NCBI GenBank assembly: GCA_947506155.1
Contig: CANNNV010000007.1
Location: 1 to 39,611 of the forward strand
Direction of reading: 5' to 3'
Source of the DNA: Methylococcaceae bacterium
Lineage (GTDB): Bacteria > Pseudomonadota > Gammaproteobacteria > Methylococcales > Methylomonadaceae
Length of the DNA stretch: 39,611 nucleotides
Part shown: positions 8,170 through 16,860 of the stretch, piece after piece
How positions within the stretch are numbered: position 1 is the stretch's first letter
How the letters are laid out: every line of letters starts with the position of its first letter
Made by a program: the position numbers and the translations under genes
Notes under the pieces: model-generated
Seen by the model: only the letters and a program-made list of their open reading frames with translations
Told to the model about the DNA's origin: nothing
Database searches by the model: none

Positions 8170-10433
8170 TCTTTAATTCTCCAACAGTAATGAATTTTGG
8201 GGTTGCGGGCAAAATCTTCCGGAATAGTTGCAGGGCTAATGTCTTCTACTATGTACTCTGATAAAGCTTGTTTGTCGATTTTAAAGCGTCTGAAATTAGT
8301 TGAAAAATACAGTATGCCGCCAGGGGACAGCAAAGAAATTGCATTATTAATCAGCTGGACATGGTCAACTTGTATATCGAACACTTCATCCATTCGTTTC
8401 GAGTTGGAAAACGTCGGCGGATCCAGAAAAATCAAATCATAGTGCCGGTTAGCCAGTTCGGCTTCGCTGCTTAGCCATTCCAGACAATCGGTTTGAATGA
8501 ATTCATGTTCACCCTGATTGGGATTTAGCGCCATGTTCTTTTTTGCCCAATTGATGTAGGTATTGGACATATCAACAGTCGTCGTTGATTTAGCGCCCCC
8601 CATCGCTGCATGCACTGTGGCACTGCCGGTATAGGCAAACAGGTTTAAAAAACTTTTACCCTTAGCCTGCTGCTGAATCATTAGGCGTATAGGCCGGTGA
8701 TCAAGGAACAAGCCGGTATCCAGATAATCTTCGAAATTGACCAGCAGTTTACAGCCGCCTTCTTCAATAACATGAAAGCGCCCCCGATCATCGTGTTTTT
8801 CGTACTGATCAGTGCTTTTTTGCTTGCGGCGTATTTTCAGCAAAACGTGCTCGGGCGTAACGCCCAGTATTCTGGGTATTTCGGCCAATAATCCGGCTAG
8901 TCGCTGATCGGCTTTGTGTTGATCAATGCTCTTGGGTGGTTCGTATTCCTGTACATTGACCCAGGTTTGATCGCCCTGATAAATATCAATGGCGACAGCG
9001 TATTCAGGCAAATCGGCATCGTAGACCCGGTAGCAGGTAATCTGCTTTTGCTTGGCCCAGCTGGACAGTTTTTTCAGATTCTTTTTGAGCCGGTTAGCGA
9101 ACATTTCACTGCCCGTGTTTACAGTCTTGTGGTCAGCGACAGCCTCACTGGTGACGGACTCATTCGGCGCTTTGCTGTCGGTGTGATCTGGTTGAATCTG
9201 GACTTTGCTTAGTTCGGTCACTTGAGCAATCCGCTCTTCCTGGGTTTTGGCTTTGGGAATGAAGAAATTATTTTCTTCAATATCCAGGCGTAATAATTTG
9301 CATTCCAGCGCGCCGTTAAACAGGGTAATCGGCTTTTGTGAGCGTAGTCCCAGGCGAAAGCCCAGTTCCGGATTACTGATGATCATCGCAGCTTTCCAGC
9401 CGACAAAATGGGCTTTCAGCGTAGCGCCGAATTTTTTATATAACTCGGCAGTTTCCTGCTCGTCGCCCAAGCGTTCGCCATAAGGCGGATTACAGATTAA
9501 TAATCCGGGCTTCCAGCTTTCCGCAGGCTCGGCATCTTCAATGTCGCGGCGTTCGATATGGATTTTATGTTGCAGTCCGGCATTGACGACATGCGCTAAT
9601 GCGGTGTTCACGGTCTGGCGATTTTGATCAAAACCAACAATAACCGGCAGTTTTTCTAGGCCGATTTTTTTGCGTTGTTCGGCTTCAGCTTTTAGTTTAT
9701 TCCAGCATTGCGCATCGTGTTTCTTCCAGCCGCTAAAGCCGAAATAGTCGCGCAATAAACCGGGCGCATAATCAGCGGCGATCATCGCGCCTTCCACCAG
9801 CAATGTTCCTGAGCCGCACATCGGATCGATTAAGGAGCCCTGTTGTTTGGCGATTTCGAGCCAACCGCTACGCAGTAACATCGCAGCGGCTAGGTTTTCT
9901 TTCATCGGCGCCTTGATATTGACATCCCGATAACCACGTCTATGCAGGCTTTCGCCGGAAAGATCTAGGCTGAGTTGAGCCGATTCACCATTCAGATAAA
10001 CATTGATGCGGATATTAGGCTGTTCGGTGTTGATGCTGGGCCGAACTTGAAACCTTGACCGCATTTGATCGACGATCGCATCCTTGACTTTTAACGCGCC
10101 AAAGTGCGTATTGTTAATCGCCTCTGAATTTTTTGCGCTGAATGAGACGGCAAAACTGTCTTGAGGGTTGATATGCTCAAACCAATCGATTTTTTGTACG
10201 TTATTATAAAGATCTTCCTGGCTTTTTACCTCGAAAGAGCTCAGCACCAGCAAAATCCGATTGGCGGTTCTTGACCACAAACAAGCACGGTACGCGGTTT
10301 CCAGGTCGCCCTGAAAAGCGACTCCAGCCAAGGTGGCCTTAATTTGGGTTATGCCGAGTGCGCGGAGTTCATCGGTAAGGATGGTTTCCATCGCTTTGGG
10401 GGTGGTAGCAAATAATTGATAAGTCAAAGTCAA
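8166..10433 (-). CDS. rlmKL: 23S rRNA methyltransferase RlmKL, bifunctional
   Basis: 755 residues, somewhat longer than E. coli RlmL (702). It methylates G2445 (N2) and G2069 (N7) of 23S rRNA. The N-terminus holds a THUMP domain (about 45-155). The first methyltransferase follows with DPMCGSGTLLVEGA (about 205) and NPPYGERLG (about 315). The second has NLFAYTGSATVHA and DPPTFSNSKRMDE (about 650-670). A charged linker around residues 400-450 probably accounts for the extra length. The gene leads an operon with acyP. The palindrome at 10441-10502 lies just upstream. Confidence 0.96.
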   Translation of the reverse strand: MTLTYQLFATTPKAMETILTDELRALGITQIKATLAGVAFQGDLETAYRACLWSRTANRILLVLSSFEVKSQEDLYNNVQKIDWFEHINPQDSFAVSFSAKNSEAINNTHFGALKVKDAIVDQMRSRFQVRPSINTEQPNIRINVYLNGESAQLSLDLSGESLHRRGYRDVNIKAPMKENLAAAMLLRSGWLEIAKQQGSLIDPMCGSGTLLVEGAMIAADYAPGLLRDYFGFSGWKKHDAQCWNKLKAEAEQRKKIGLEKLPVIVGFDQNRQTVNTALAHVVNAGLQHKIHIERRDIEDAEPAESWKPGLLICNPPYGERLGDEQETAELYKKFGATLKAHFVGWKAAMIISNPELGFRLGLRSQKPITLFNGALECKLLRLDIEENNFFIPKAKTQEERIAQVTELSKVQIQPDHTDSKAPNESVTSEAVADHKTVNTGSEMFANRLKKNLKKLSSWAKQKQITCYRVYDADLPEYAVAIDIYQGDQTWVNVQEYEPPKSIDQHKADQRLAGLLAEIPRILGVTPEHVLLKIRRKQKSTDQYEKHDDRGRFHVIEEGGCKLLVNFEDYLDTGLFLDHRPIRLMIQQQAKGKSFLNLFAYTGSATVHAAMGGAKSTTTVDMSNTYINWAKKNMALNPNQGEHEFIQTDCLEWLSSEAELANRHYDLIFLDPPTFSNSKRMDEVFDIQVDHVQLINNAISLLSPGGILYFSTNFRRFKIDKQALSEYIVEDISPATIPEDFARNPKIHYCWRIKE

Positions 10434-10440
10434 AGATAAA

Positions 10441-10502
10441 AGGCTAGAGGCGAAAGGCGAAGGGCGAAAGAATCAGGCTTTTTGCCCTTCGCCTGTTTTT
10501 TT
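10441..10502. repeat. Intergenic GGCGAAA palindrome, copy 2
   Basis: AGGCGAAGGGC (10455-10465) pairs perfectly with GCCCTTCGCCT (10484-10494), followed on the plus strand by GTTTTTTT. It has the same plan as 5708-5768: GGCGAAAGGCGAA lead-in, CTTTTT in the loop, TTCGCCTG at the end. It looks like a rho-independent terminator on the plus strand, yet no plus-strand gene lies upstream. On the minus strand it follows the FKBP gene stop directly and could end that transcript, though its U-tract there is poor. Confidence 0.65.
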
Positions 10503-10983
10503 ACTGAATCTTGATTAGCTCAACATCAAAAATCAATGCAGCGTTCGGGCCTATGTCACGGCCTGCGCCTTGTTCGCCATAAGCGAGTTCTGATGGAATG
10601 TAAAAGCGATATTTTGCGCCTTCGGTCATTAATTGTACGCCTTCGGTCCAGCCGGCGATGACCCGATTTAGCGGAAAACTAGCCGGTGCGCCACGGCTGT
10701 AGGAGCTGTCAAACTCTTTGCCATCAAGTGTTGTACCTTTGTAATGAACCGTAACGTTAGCGCTAGCCGTTGGTGAAACTGTGCCGGTTCCAGCGGTCAA
10801 TACTTCGTATTGCAGGCCGGTTGCAGTGCTTACGATATTGGGTTTTTTAGCATTGTCTGCCAAAAAAGCAATCCCTGCCGCTTTAGTTTCAGCAGGGGTG
10901 GTGGCATTTGCCATTGAAAACATAGTAAATCCTATAAAAAGAATGGTGACGATTAAAAGAACTTGAGCTTGAATTTTTCTCAC
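10501..10983 (-). CDS. Exported FKBP-type peptidyl-prolyl isomerase
   Basis: A 160-residue precursor. Residues 1-28 form a signal peptide with a hydrophobic core (VLLIVTILFIGF) and an ANA-like cleavage site, so it acts in the periplasm or outside. The FKBP domain fills about 70-159, with VTVHYKGTTLDGKEFDSSY, VIAGWTEGVQLM, YRFYIPSELAYGEQG and the closing FDVELIKI, all active-site-bearing family motifs. It lacks the long N-terminal dimerisation domain of FkpA/Mip and is nearer to a minimal FklB-like core. The gene appears monocistronic. Confidence 0.92.
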   Translation of the reverse strand: MRKIQAQVLLIVTILFIGFTMFSMANATTPAETKAAGIAFLADNAKKPNIVSTATGLQYEVLTAGTGTVSPTASANVTVHYKGTTLDGKEFDSSYSRGAPASFPLNRVIAGWTEGVQLMTEGAKYRFYIPSELAYGEQGAGRDIGPNAALIFDVELIKIQ

Positions 10984-11097
10984 GACTTATCCTAAGGTTA
11001 TTAACGCAAAGCTGGTAGTTTATCCGACATTCAGTACCCCTGCTACTCGGAATTAGCATCGAGTGAAACATAAGGCTTAAACCGTTGCTAAGGGGAG

Positions 11098-11517
11098 CTA
11101 TTCTCTTCTGCGATAATCTTGATTCATTTCATTTCCCAGAAAAGAACCGGCTGCCGCACCAATTCCGGTAGTAACAGGGTTTCCATTACCCATCTCATAA
11201 CCCAAAACCCCACCTACAACGCCTCCAGCTAAGCCCTGGTGGGAACGTGGATCTCTTGAATATTCAGGCTGTTGGTAATAATTAACCTGGGGCTGAGGAT
11301 AATAATTAATTTGCGGGGCAGGGTAATAGTAAACCCGTGGCTGTTGCTGTGGATAATAGTGATCGTGATGACGATGACGATGACGATGTCTTTCGCCTTC
11401 ATTATAGCGTCCCCAACCATCATTATAGCGTCCCCAGTCATCGTCATGAGCGTAAGCTGCGGGTGCTACCATAATTATTACGATAGTTAAGTGAATTAAA
11501 AAAAATATTTTTTTCAT
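11098..11517 (-). CDS. Exported His/Tyr/Pro-rich protein with glycine zipper
   Basis: 139 residues. Signal peptide 1-23 (MKKIFFLIHLTIVIIMVAPAAYA-type, ending AYA). Then a DDDWGRYNDGWGRYNEG repeat, an alternating HRHRHRHHDH tract and a YYPxPQxNYYxQP repeat region. The C-terminus is a glycine zipper (GLAGGVVGGVLGYEMGNG, GIGAAAGSFLGNEM) typical of small outer-membrane or periplasmic 2TM lipoprotein-like proteins, though no lipobox Cys is seen. The His tract could bind metal; that is only a suggestion. Function unknown. Confidence 0.75.
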   Translation of the reverse strand: MKKIFFLIHLTIVIIMVAPAAYAHDDDWGRYNDGWGRYNEGERHRHRHRHHDHYYPQQQPRVYYYPAPQINYYPQPQVNYYQQPEYSRDPRSHQGLAGGVVGGVLGYEMGNGNPVTTGIGAAAGSFLGNEMNQDYRRRE

Positions 11518-11838
11518 AATTAGGAGTTCTCTTTAAGTTATTCAGATGAGTGTTGCGTGAAAGCGTGGTTTTTTATGTAATTAAATTGCTGTCGTACAAT
11601 AATTGATTATATTTTTCATGGTGTTAAAAAATCGAATTGGCCATCACCAGTGATAAACTTTAGGTTCATATTATTCGCTTTACGCTTAACGTATGCAAGC
11701 GTTTGATGAGTAGCGCTGAAGACTATATTTAAAGCTTAATGCTGACGGTTGTGCTGAGTAATTAATTGCCGGGAAATTTTGCTGCGTCGCTTATAATAAG
11801 TCATTTAATTCATATTTACTTCTTAATGGCATCTTGAA
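11518..11838. other. Divergent intergenic region between the glycine-zipper gene and rapA
   Basis: 321 A/T-rich bases separate two divergently read genes, so promoters for both should lie here. A perfect TATAAT is at 11792-11797 on the plus strand, about 42 bases before the rapA ATG. No gene, tRNA or strong hairpin was found in the rest. Confidence 0.5.
11792..11797 (+). promoter_or_regulatory. Candidate -10 box for rapA
   Basis: TATAAT stands 41 bases before the rapA start. The best upstream -35 match is TTGCCG at a spacing of about 20, longer than ideal, so confidence is moderate to low. Confidence 0.4.
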
Positions 11839-14643
11839 ATGGAACAGTTTATCCCCGGCCAACGCTGGATTAGTAACACCGAGTCAGAGCTTGGTTTGGG
11901 CCTTATTCTTGAAGCCGCGCACAAGCGGGTTACGGTGCTTTTTTTAGCCTGTGACGAACGACGGATGTATGCGCAAGATAACGCACCGTTAACGCGGGTA
12001 CGCTTTTCAAAAGGCGATATTATAGAGACGATAGACGAAGACAAAGTGACCGTCAGTAGTTTAATTGAACAGGAGGGCTTAATCACTTACTTGGGTAAAG
12101 ACCAGGATGGACAAGATATTCAACTGGAGGAGGTAGAACTAAATCATCATATTCAATTTAACAAACCCCAGGATCGGCTATTTATCGGGCAAGTCGACCC
12201 TGCTGCCTGGTTTTTGCTGCGTTATGAAACTTGGCGCAGATTGCAACAACACCAGCAATCGCCGGTTAAAGGCTTGCTCGGTGGCCGCGCTTCGCTAATT
12301 CCTCATCAGTTGTTTATTGCCCATGAAGCAGCTAATCGCTCTGCACCCAGAATCATGCTTGCCGATGAAGTGGGGCTGGGCAAGACCATCGAAGCCGGTT
12401 TGATTTTGCACCACCGGCTGATTAATGGTTTGAGCAATCGGGTGCTAATTATCGTACCTGAAACGCTATTGCATCAATGGCTGGTGGAAATGCTCCGGCG
12501 CTTTAACCTGCGCTTTAGTATTTTTGATGAGGCACGTTGCCTTGATACTTATGCTGAAGACGATATGCTCGCTGAAACAGTCCCGGACGATGCTGATAAT
12601 CCGTTCTTAACCGAACAACTAATTTTATGTAGTCAGGGCTTTTTTTCTAATTACCCGCGCCGCCAGCAACAAGCTATAGCAGCCGGCTGGGATATGGTAA
12701 TAGTCGATGAGGCGCATCATCTGGCATGGAGTGAATTAGCACCGAGTGCCGATTATCTGTTTATTGAACAACTGGGATCAATTTCCCCCAGCCTTATTTT
12801 GTTGACCGCAACACCTGAGCAACTGGGCAAGGAAAGTCATTTTGCACGGTTAAGATTGCTGGACCCCGACCGATTTTACAGTTTTTCAGCATTTGTCGAA
12901 GAAGAACGCTTGTTTGAGCCGGTGGCGGATGCGGCAAAATTATTGCTGGATCAGGGCAGCCTGGATGAACATGCCCAGCAACATTTAACCGCGTTGCTTA
13001 AGGATGATAATGTCGATGGCTTGCTGAAAAACCTTAATGATCCGGAGCAATCGATGGTGGCGCGTGATGCCTTGATCAAGGTGTTGCTGGATCATCATGG
13101 TACAGGGCGGATTTTATTTCGTAATTCCCGGCAAACTGTACAAGGCTTTCCCGAGCGGGAACGTTATGGTTATGCGTTAACTGGGAACGCAAATACTGAG
13201 GATTTGCAACAAGACCCGCGTTACCTGTGGTTGGTGAACAAGGTCAAGGAATTGGGTGATCAAAAAGCCCTGGTGATCTGTAAATACGCGCAAACTGCCA
13301 TTGATCTGGAGCAAACCTTAAAAAACCGTGCCGGCATTGCCGCCGCAGTATTTCATGAAGGCATGAGTATTATCGAGCGTGATCGAGCGGCGGCTTATTT
13401 TGCCGATCCTGAGAGCGCGGCGCGGCTATTGATTTGTTCTGAAATTGGCAGTGAAGGCCGAAATTTTCAGTTCGTACATCATCTGATATTGATGGATTTG
13501 CCGACTAATCCCGATTTATTACAGCAACGTATCGGCCGTCTTGATCGCATTGGTCAAAAACATATTATCCAGATTCATGTGCCGTATCTGGAACAGACTG
13601 AGTGTGCGCTGTTGTACCGTTGGTATGATCAAGGTCTAAATGCGTTTGCCTGTAATAGTTCCTCTGCCCAGCGAGTTGCAGATTTATTGCGTGAGGAGTT
13701 GACCGCTGTTTTACATGGTGAGGCTGATATTGACGCACTGATTACTAAAACAAAAAATCTAAGTGTTGAACTTGAAGCACAGATGCATAACGGTCGCGAT
13801 CAATTACTGGAACTCAATTCCTGCCGCAAAGAACTGGCCGAGGAACTGATTTTTCAGCTAAACACTTATGAAAAAGAAGGCGTGCTTTGGCCGTATATGG
13901 AAGACGTTTTTGAATGTTACGGTGTAGAAACAGAATTTCATTCGCCCGAATGTTTTATTATTCGTCCTAGCGATCACTTGCGTGTCGCGCATTTTCCCGG
14001 TTTAACCGAAGATGGCATGACTATCACGGTTAACCGGCAGTTGGCGCTGGCGCGTGAAGATATACAGTTTATGAGTTGGGAACATCCTTTAGTCACTGCG
14101 GCCATGGATATGGTGCTGTCCAGTGAAACCGGCAATGCGGCAATCAGCGTGATTAAACATGAAGAGCTTAAAGCCGGGCAGTTTATGCTGGAGTGTTTGT
14201 TTATAGTCGAATGTAGCGCTCCGGCTGAGTTACAAATCGGCCGATTTTTGCCGCATACGCCGATTCGGGTATTGATCAATCAACATCAAAAAGATTTGAC
14301 TGAAGAAATTGAGCACCGCGATTTGATTGAGCCTGGCATTAAGTTTGATAAACACAAAATCATTGCTTTTTTACAGAATCAAAGACCGCTACTTCTTAAC
14401 CTGTTGAATGTGGCCGAGCAAAAGGCTAAAGCCGATATGCAGCAGTTAGTTGATACCGCAACTACCGCTATGCTGGAATCGCTAAGCAATGAGATCAAGC
14501 GTCTGGTCAGGCTGAAAAAAGTCAATCCGACTATTCGAAGCGAAGAAATTGAGCAGTTAAAAGATATGACCATGCTGGCGCATGAAAATATTCAGGCGGC
14601 CCAGTTAAGACTAGATGCAGTAAGGTTTGTGATTACCAGTTGA
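11839..14643 (+). CDS. rapA: RNA polymerase-associated Swi2/Snf2 ATPase
   Basis: 934 residues against 968 in E. coli RapA (HepA). The first residues FIPGQRWISNTESELGLG are the family hallmark and start the NTD that contacts RNA polymerase. The Snf2 ATPase follows: Walker A DEVGLGKTIEAG (about 175), Walker B DEAH (about 290), motif III LLTATP, then the second RecA lobe with GRNFQF and QRIGRLDRIGQ. The C-terminal third is the RapA-specific domain. The protein recycles RNA polymerase stalled after transcription. A palindromic repeat at 14673-14716 follows, separating it from the S1-domain gene. Confidence 0.97.
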   Translation: MEQFIPGQRWISNTESELGLGLILEAAHKRVTVLFLACDERRMYAQDNAPLTRVRFSKGDIIETIDEDKVTVSSLIEQEGLITYLGKDQDGQDIQLEEVELNHHIQFNKPQDRLFIGQVDPAAWFLLRYETWRRLQQHQQSPVKGLLGGRASLIPHQLFIAHEAANRSAPRIMLADEVGLGKTIEAGLILHHRLINGLSNRVLIIVPETLLHQWLVEMLRRFNLRFSIFDEARCLDTYAEDDMLAETVPDDADNPFLTEQLILCSQGFFSNYPRRQQQAIAAGWDMVIVDEAHHLAWSELAPSADYLFIEQLGSISPSLILLTATPEQLGKESHFARLRLLDPDRFYSFSAFVEEERLFEPVADAAKLLLDQGSLDEHAQQHLTALLKDDNVDGLLKNLNDPEQSMVARDALIKVLLDHHGTGRILFRNSRQTVQGFPERERYGYALTGNANTEDLQQDPRYLWLVNKVKELGDQKALVICKYAQTAIDLEQTLKNRAGIAAAVFHEGMSIIERDRAAAYFADPESAARLLICSEIGSEGRNFQFVHHLILMDLPTNPDLLQQRIGRLDRIGQKHIIQIHVPYLEQTECALLYRWYDQGLNAFACNSSSAQRVADLLREELTAVLHGEADIDALITKTKNLSVELEAQMHNGRDQLLELNSCRKELAEELIFQLNTYEKEGVLWPYMEDVFECYGVETEFHSPECFIIRPSDHLRVAHFPGLTEDGMTITVNRQLALAREDIQFMSWEHPLVTAAMDMVLSSETGNAAISVIKHEELKAGQFMLECLFIVECSAPAELQIGRFLPHTPIRVLINQHQKDLTEEIEHRDLIEPGIKFDKHKIIAFLQNQRPLLLNLLNVAEQKAKADMQQLVDTATTAMLESLSNEIKRLVRLKKVNPTIRSEEIEQLKDMTMLAHENIQAAQLRLDAVRFVITS

Positions 14644-14667
14644 TTAAAATTTGCCGCGCAAGACACT

Positions 14668-14720
14668 GTAGGGGCGACTTTAGTCGCCTTTTGTACACGA
14701 GGCGACTAAAGTCGCCTCCA
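14668..14720. repeat. Pair of palindromes GGCGACTTTAGTCGCC / GGCGACTAAAGTCGCC, possible terminator
   Basis: The 16-base sequence at 14673-14688 and its reverse complement at 14701-14716 are each self-complementary and are flanked by GTAGGG and CTCCACA. The first is followed by TTTT, so it could end rapA transcription. It belongs to a GTAGGGCGA...TCGCC-type palindrome family also seen near 7447, 30831 and 30928. Confidence 0.75.
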
Positions 14721-14742
14721 CATGGGAACGATGTGTAATAAC

Positions 14743-15573
14743 ATGATAAATATTGGTAAAGTAAATAAGTTGACTGTCGTTAAACAGCAGGGTCCGGAGG
14801 TCTACCTCGATGACGGAACGTCAGGGAAAGTACGACTGGCCGATAGACGGCTGCCAACGCATATCCAGCTCGGCGATAGTCTGGATGTCTTCGTTTATGT
14901 CGATGCGGAAGGCCATTTGGCGGCTACCAGCAAAAAGCCGCTGGCCGAAGTAGGGGATATAGCGTGGATGAAAGTGGTGTCGCTCAACTATGTGGGCGCA
15001 TTTTTGGAGTGGGGACTGCCCAAAGATTTACTGGTGCCTTTTGGTGAACAATACCATGAGATGGAAGTAGGGCGGTCTTATCTGGTCAAGGTGTTTCTTG
15101 ATGATCAGAATCGCATAGCGGCAACCACCAAGATTGATAAAATGCTCAGCGATGAAGCGGATGATTTTGAAGTTGGTCAAAAAGTATCGCTGATTATTGC
15201 CGATGCCTCTGATTTGGGGATTAAAGCGATCATCAACAACAGCCACTGGGGTATGTTGTATCAAAACGAGTTGTTCAGTCCGGTCAGAAAAGGCCAAAAA
15301 CTGGATGGTTATATCAAGCAGATTCGTGAAGATCATAAAATAGATCTCAGTTTGCATCAGCCTGGCTACGGCAAAGTGCTATCGTTGACCGATACCATTA
15401 TCGCCAAGCTGAAAGCCAATGACGGTGTATTGATGCTGGGCGATAAAAGCCCACCGGAAGCGATTTATGCCACTTTTGGAGTCAGTAAAAAAGTATTTAA
15501 ACAGGCTATAGGCGCACTGTACAAACAACAATTAATCACGATTGAAAAAGCGGAAATCAGGCTGATTAATTGA
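14743..15573 (+). CDS. CvfB-like S1 RNA-binding protein
   Basis: A 276-residue protein with the CvfB/YitL layout: successive S1-like OB folds (GKVNKLTVVKQQGPEVYL at the start; LEWGLPKDLLVPFGEQ; a third near HWGMLYQNELF) and a winged-helix C-terminus with the SKKVFKQAIGALYKQ helix. Members bind RNA; in Gram-positives they affect virulence gene expression, and in most Proteobacteria the role is unclear. An upstream in-frame ATG at 14722 would add seven residues, but homologues from memory start at MxxIGK, so 14743 is chosen. Neither start has a strong ribosome site. Confidence 0.85.
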   Translation: MINIGKVNKLTVVKQQGPEVYLDDGTSGKVRLADRRLPTHIQLGDSLDVFVYVDAEGHLAATSKKPLAEVGDIAWMKVVSLNYVGAFLEWGLPKDLLVPFGEQYHEMEVGRSYLVKVFLDDQNRIAATTKIDKMLSDEADDFEVGQKVSLIIADASDLGIKAIINNSHWGMLYQNELFSPVRKGQKLDGYIKQIREDHKIDLSLHQPGYGKVLSLTDTIIAKLKANDGVLMLGDKSPPEAIYATFGVSKKVFKQAIGALYKQQLITIEKAEIRLIN

Positions 15574-16023
15574 TAGTCGGTTACGTTAATTTTAAATTAT
15601 GAGATTAGGTTGATTTTAATCCTGCGTGAACGGTTAGAAAAATAGAGAGTCCTTCGTTTTTAAAAAAATATTATCGCTGCTCTAAAGTTCCTTATGTTAT
15701 ATGCCGTAAGAGTTACCGAGCATCCGTGACAAATTTTGCATAAGCAATTTGTAAAAACCATAATATTATTATTGACTTAAGGGGGATAATTTCATGATAT
15801 TTAATGATGAAAATCACTTTTAATTTAAAGTTAGTAAAAAACAATTAGGAGTTGTGTGATTTGGATCAACGCGCTAGTTCTTTCGTCGATCTAAAAAAAC
15901 CGAATCTTTCCCGCACAGCGAATAAAAGTAGATATGCCAGTTTCACGCATTTCTACGATAAGCATAGGGGTTGTTAACTCTTTTAAACATACTGAAGTCT
16001 CAACAAAATTAAGGAATTTAATC
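15574..16023 (+). other. Long untranslated region before the first exported paralogue
   Basis: 450 A/T-rich bases with no convincing gene. A frame open from 15934 runs into the exported-protein gene, but the SD sequence (AAGGA at 16011) and the identical start of the paralogue support 16024 as the start. A candidate promoter lies at 15772-15800. The last 50 bases (from 15973) are nearly the same as the leader of the second paralogue (from 16810). Confidence 0.6.
15772..15800 (+). promoter_or_regulatory. Candidate sigma-70 promoter for the exported paralogues
   Basis: TTGACT (15772-15777), a 17-base spacer and TGATAT (15795-15800). The predicted transcript would carry a leader of over 200 bases. 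Match and spacing are good but the A/T-rich surroundings raise the chance of coincidence. Confidence 0.4.
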
Positions 16024-16728
16024 ATGACTAGCTTTAAAAACTCATTGTTTGCCTCCTCACTGCTGATTATTAGCTTAATAGCGGATGTGGAAGCAGCAGG
16101 ACCCTCGATAAAAGTTGCTATCAGCTTTCCGACTGGCAGTGCTGGATTGAGCAATCCAAAGACATTGCCTAGCTCTACTAAAATATCACCTTGCATAAAC
16201 AGCACACAAAACGATGCGGCAATATTTACGGTAACCTATAACGCAACAAATCTAAAATCGACTCCGACAGCTCCACTTAGTCCTTTAGATCTTTATGTGT
16301 TTTTTTATAATCCCGAATTCATTAGTGGGACAGATAGCTTTTATTCGATTAGCAAGGCGGGGATGGGAGTAGGTATTAAAGTAACGCCTTACGCAGATGC
16401 AACTGCTATTCAAGCCGCTTATACGGCTAGTCCTTCTACTTTAGATCCTTATCTAGCTGGGGCGGTTAATTTTAATACCACTGTAGCTACTGAGATTTTA
16501 TTTGGTTCGGCTATTCGAATTGATCCAACAGTAGTAGGAAGCTTATTAAATACAGGTACATGGCAGTTAATCGGTATTTTGGCCGATCCCACTACTTTTC
16601 ATTTTCAAAATCCCTCTACATGGGTAGCTTGGGATGTTGCTGTACTGATGTTTGGTATGCCGTGGCAAGGAATAGATGGTTCTACAGCTACCCCCGCCTT
16701 CACCGGCAACTTAGAAACCTGCTTATAA
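16024..16728 (+). CDS. Exported protein of unknown function, paralogue A
   Basis: I do not recognise the family. The 234-residue product starts with a signal peptide (MTSFKNSLFASSLLIISLIA..., cleavage after about VEAA). The mature part is rich in Ser/Thr/Ala with alternating hydrophobic stretches, suggesting a beta-sandwich. Only two cysteines are in the mature part, in ISPC near the N-terminus and ETC at the very end, so one disulfide closing the domain is plausible. Near the C-terminus are GTWQLIGILADP and STWVAWDVAVL. Start chosen at 16024: AAGGA lies 9 bases upstream and the paralogue starts identically. A strong terminator follows. Location: periplasm or outside the cell. Confidence 0.85.
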   Translation: MTSFKNSLFASSLLIISLIADVEAAGPSIKVAISFPTGSAGLSNPKTLPSSTKISPCINSTQNDAAIFTVTYNATNLKSTPTAPLSPLDLYVFFYNPEFISGTDSFYSISKAGMGVGIKVTPYADATAIQAAYTASPSTLDPYLAGAVNFNTTVATEILFGSAIRIDPTVVGSLLNTGTWQLIGILADPTTFHFQNPSTWVAWDVAVLMFGMPWQGIDGSTATPAFTGNLETCL

Positions 16729-16733
16729 GCTAA

Positions 16734-16769
16734 CTGCTCCCGAGGAACACATTCCTCGGGAGCAGTTTT
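16734..16769 (+). terminator. Rho-independent terminator of paralogue A
   Basis: CTGCTCCCGAGGAA (16734-16747), loop CACA, TTCCTCGGGAGCAG (16752-16765), then TTTT. It is a perfect 14-bp stem. The same hairpin and about 30 following bases recur after paralogue B. Confidence 0.92.
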
Positions 16770-16860
16770 CACTTGATTGATTTTTTTGAGTTTATAAGCA
16801 TACGGGCAAGTTAACTCTTTTAAACATACTGAAGTCTCAGCAAAATTAAGGAATTTAATC

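Noticed and set aside
11229-11490. Ile/Met/Thr-rich frames on both strands within the glycine-zipper gene
   Set aside because: They are frame shadows of the His/Tyr repeat tract.
15934-16023. 30-residue N-terminal extension of exported paralogue A
   Set aside because: The SD and the paralogue's start support 16024, where a normal signal peptide begins.
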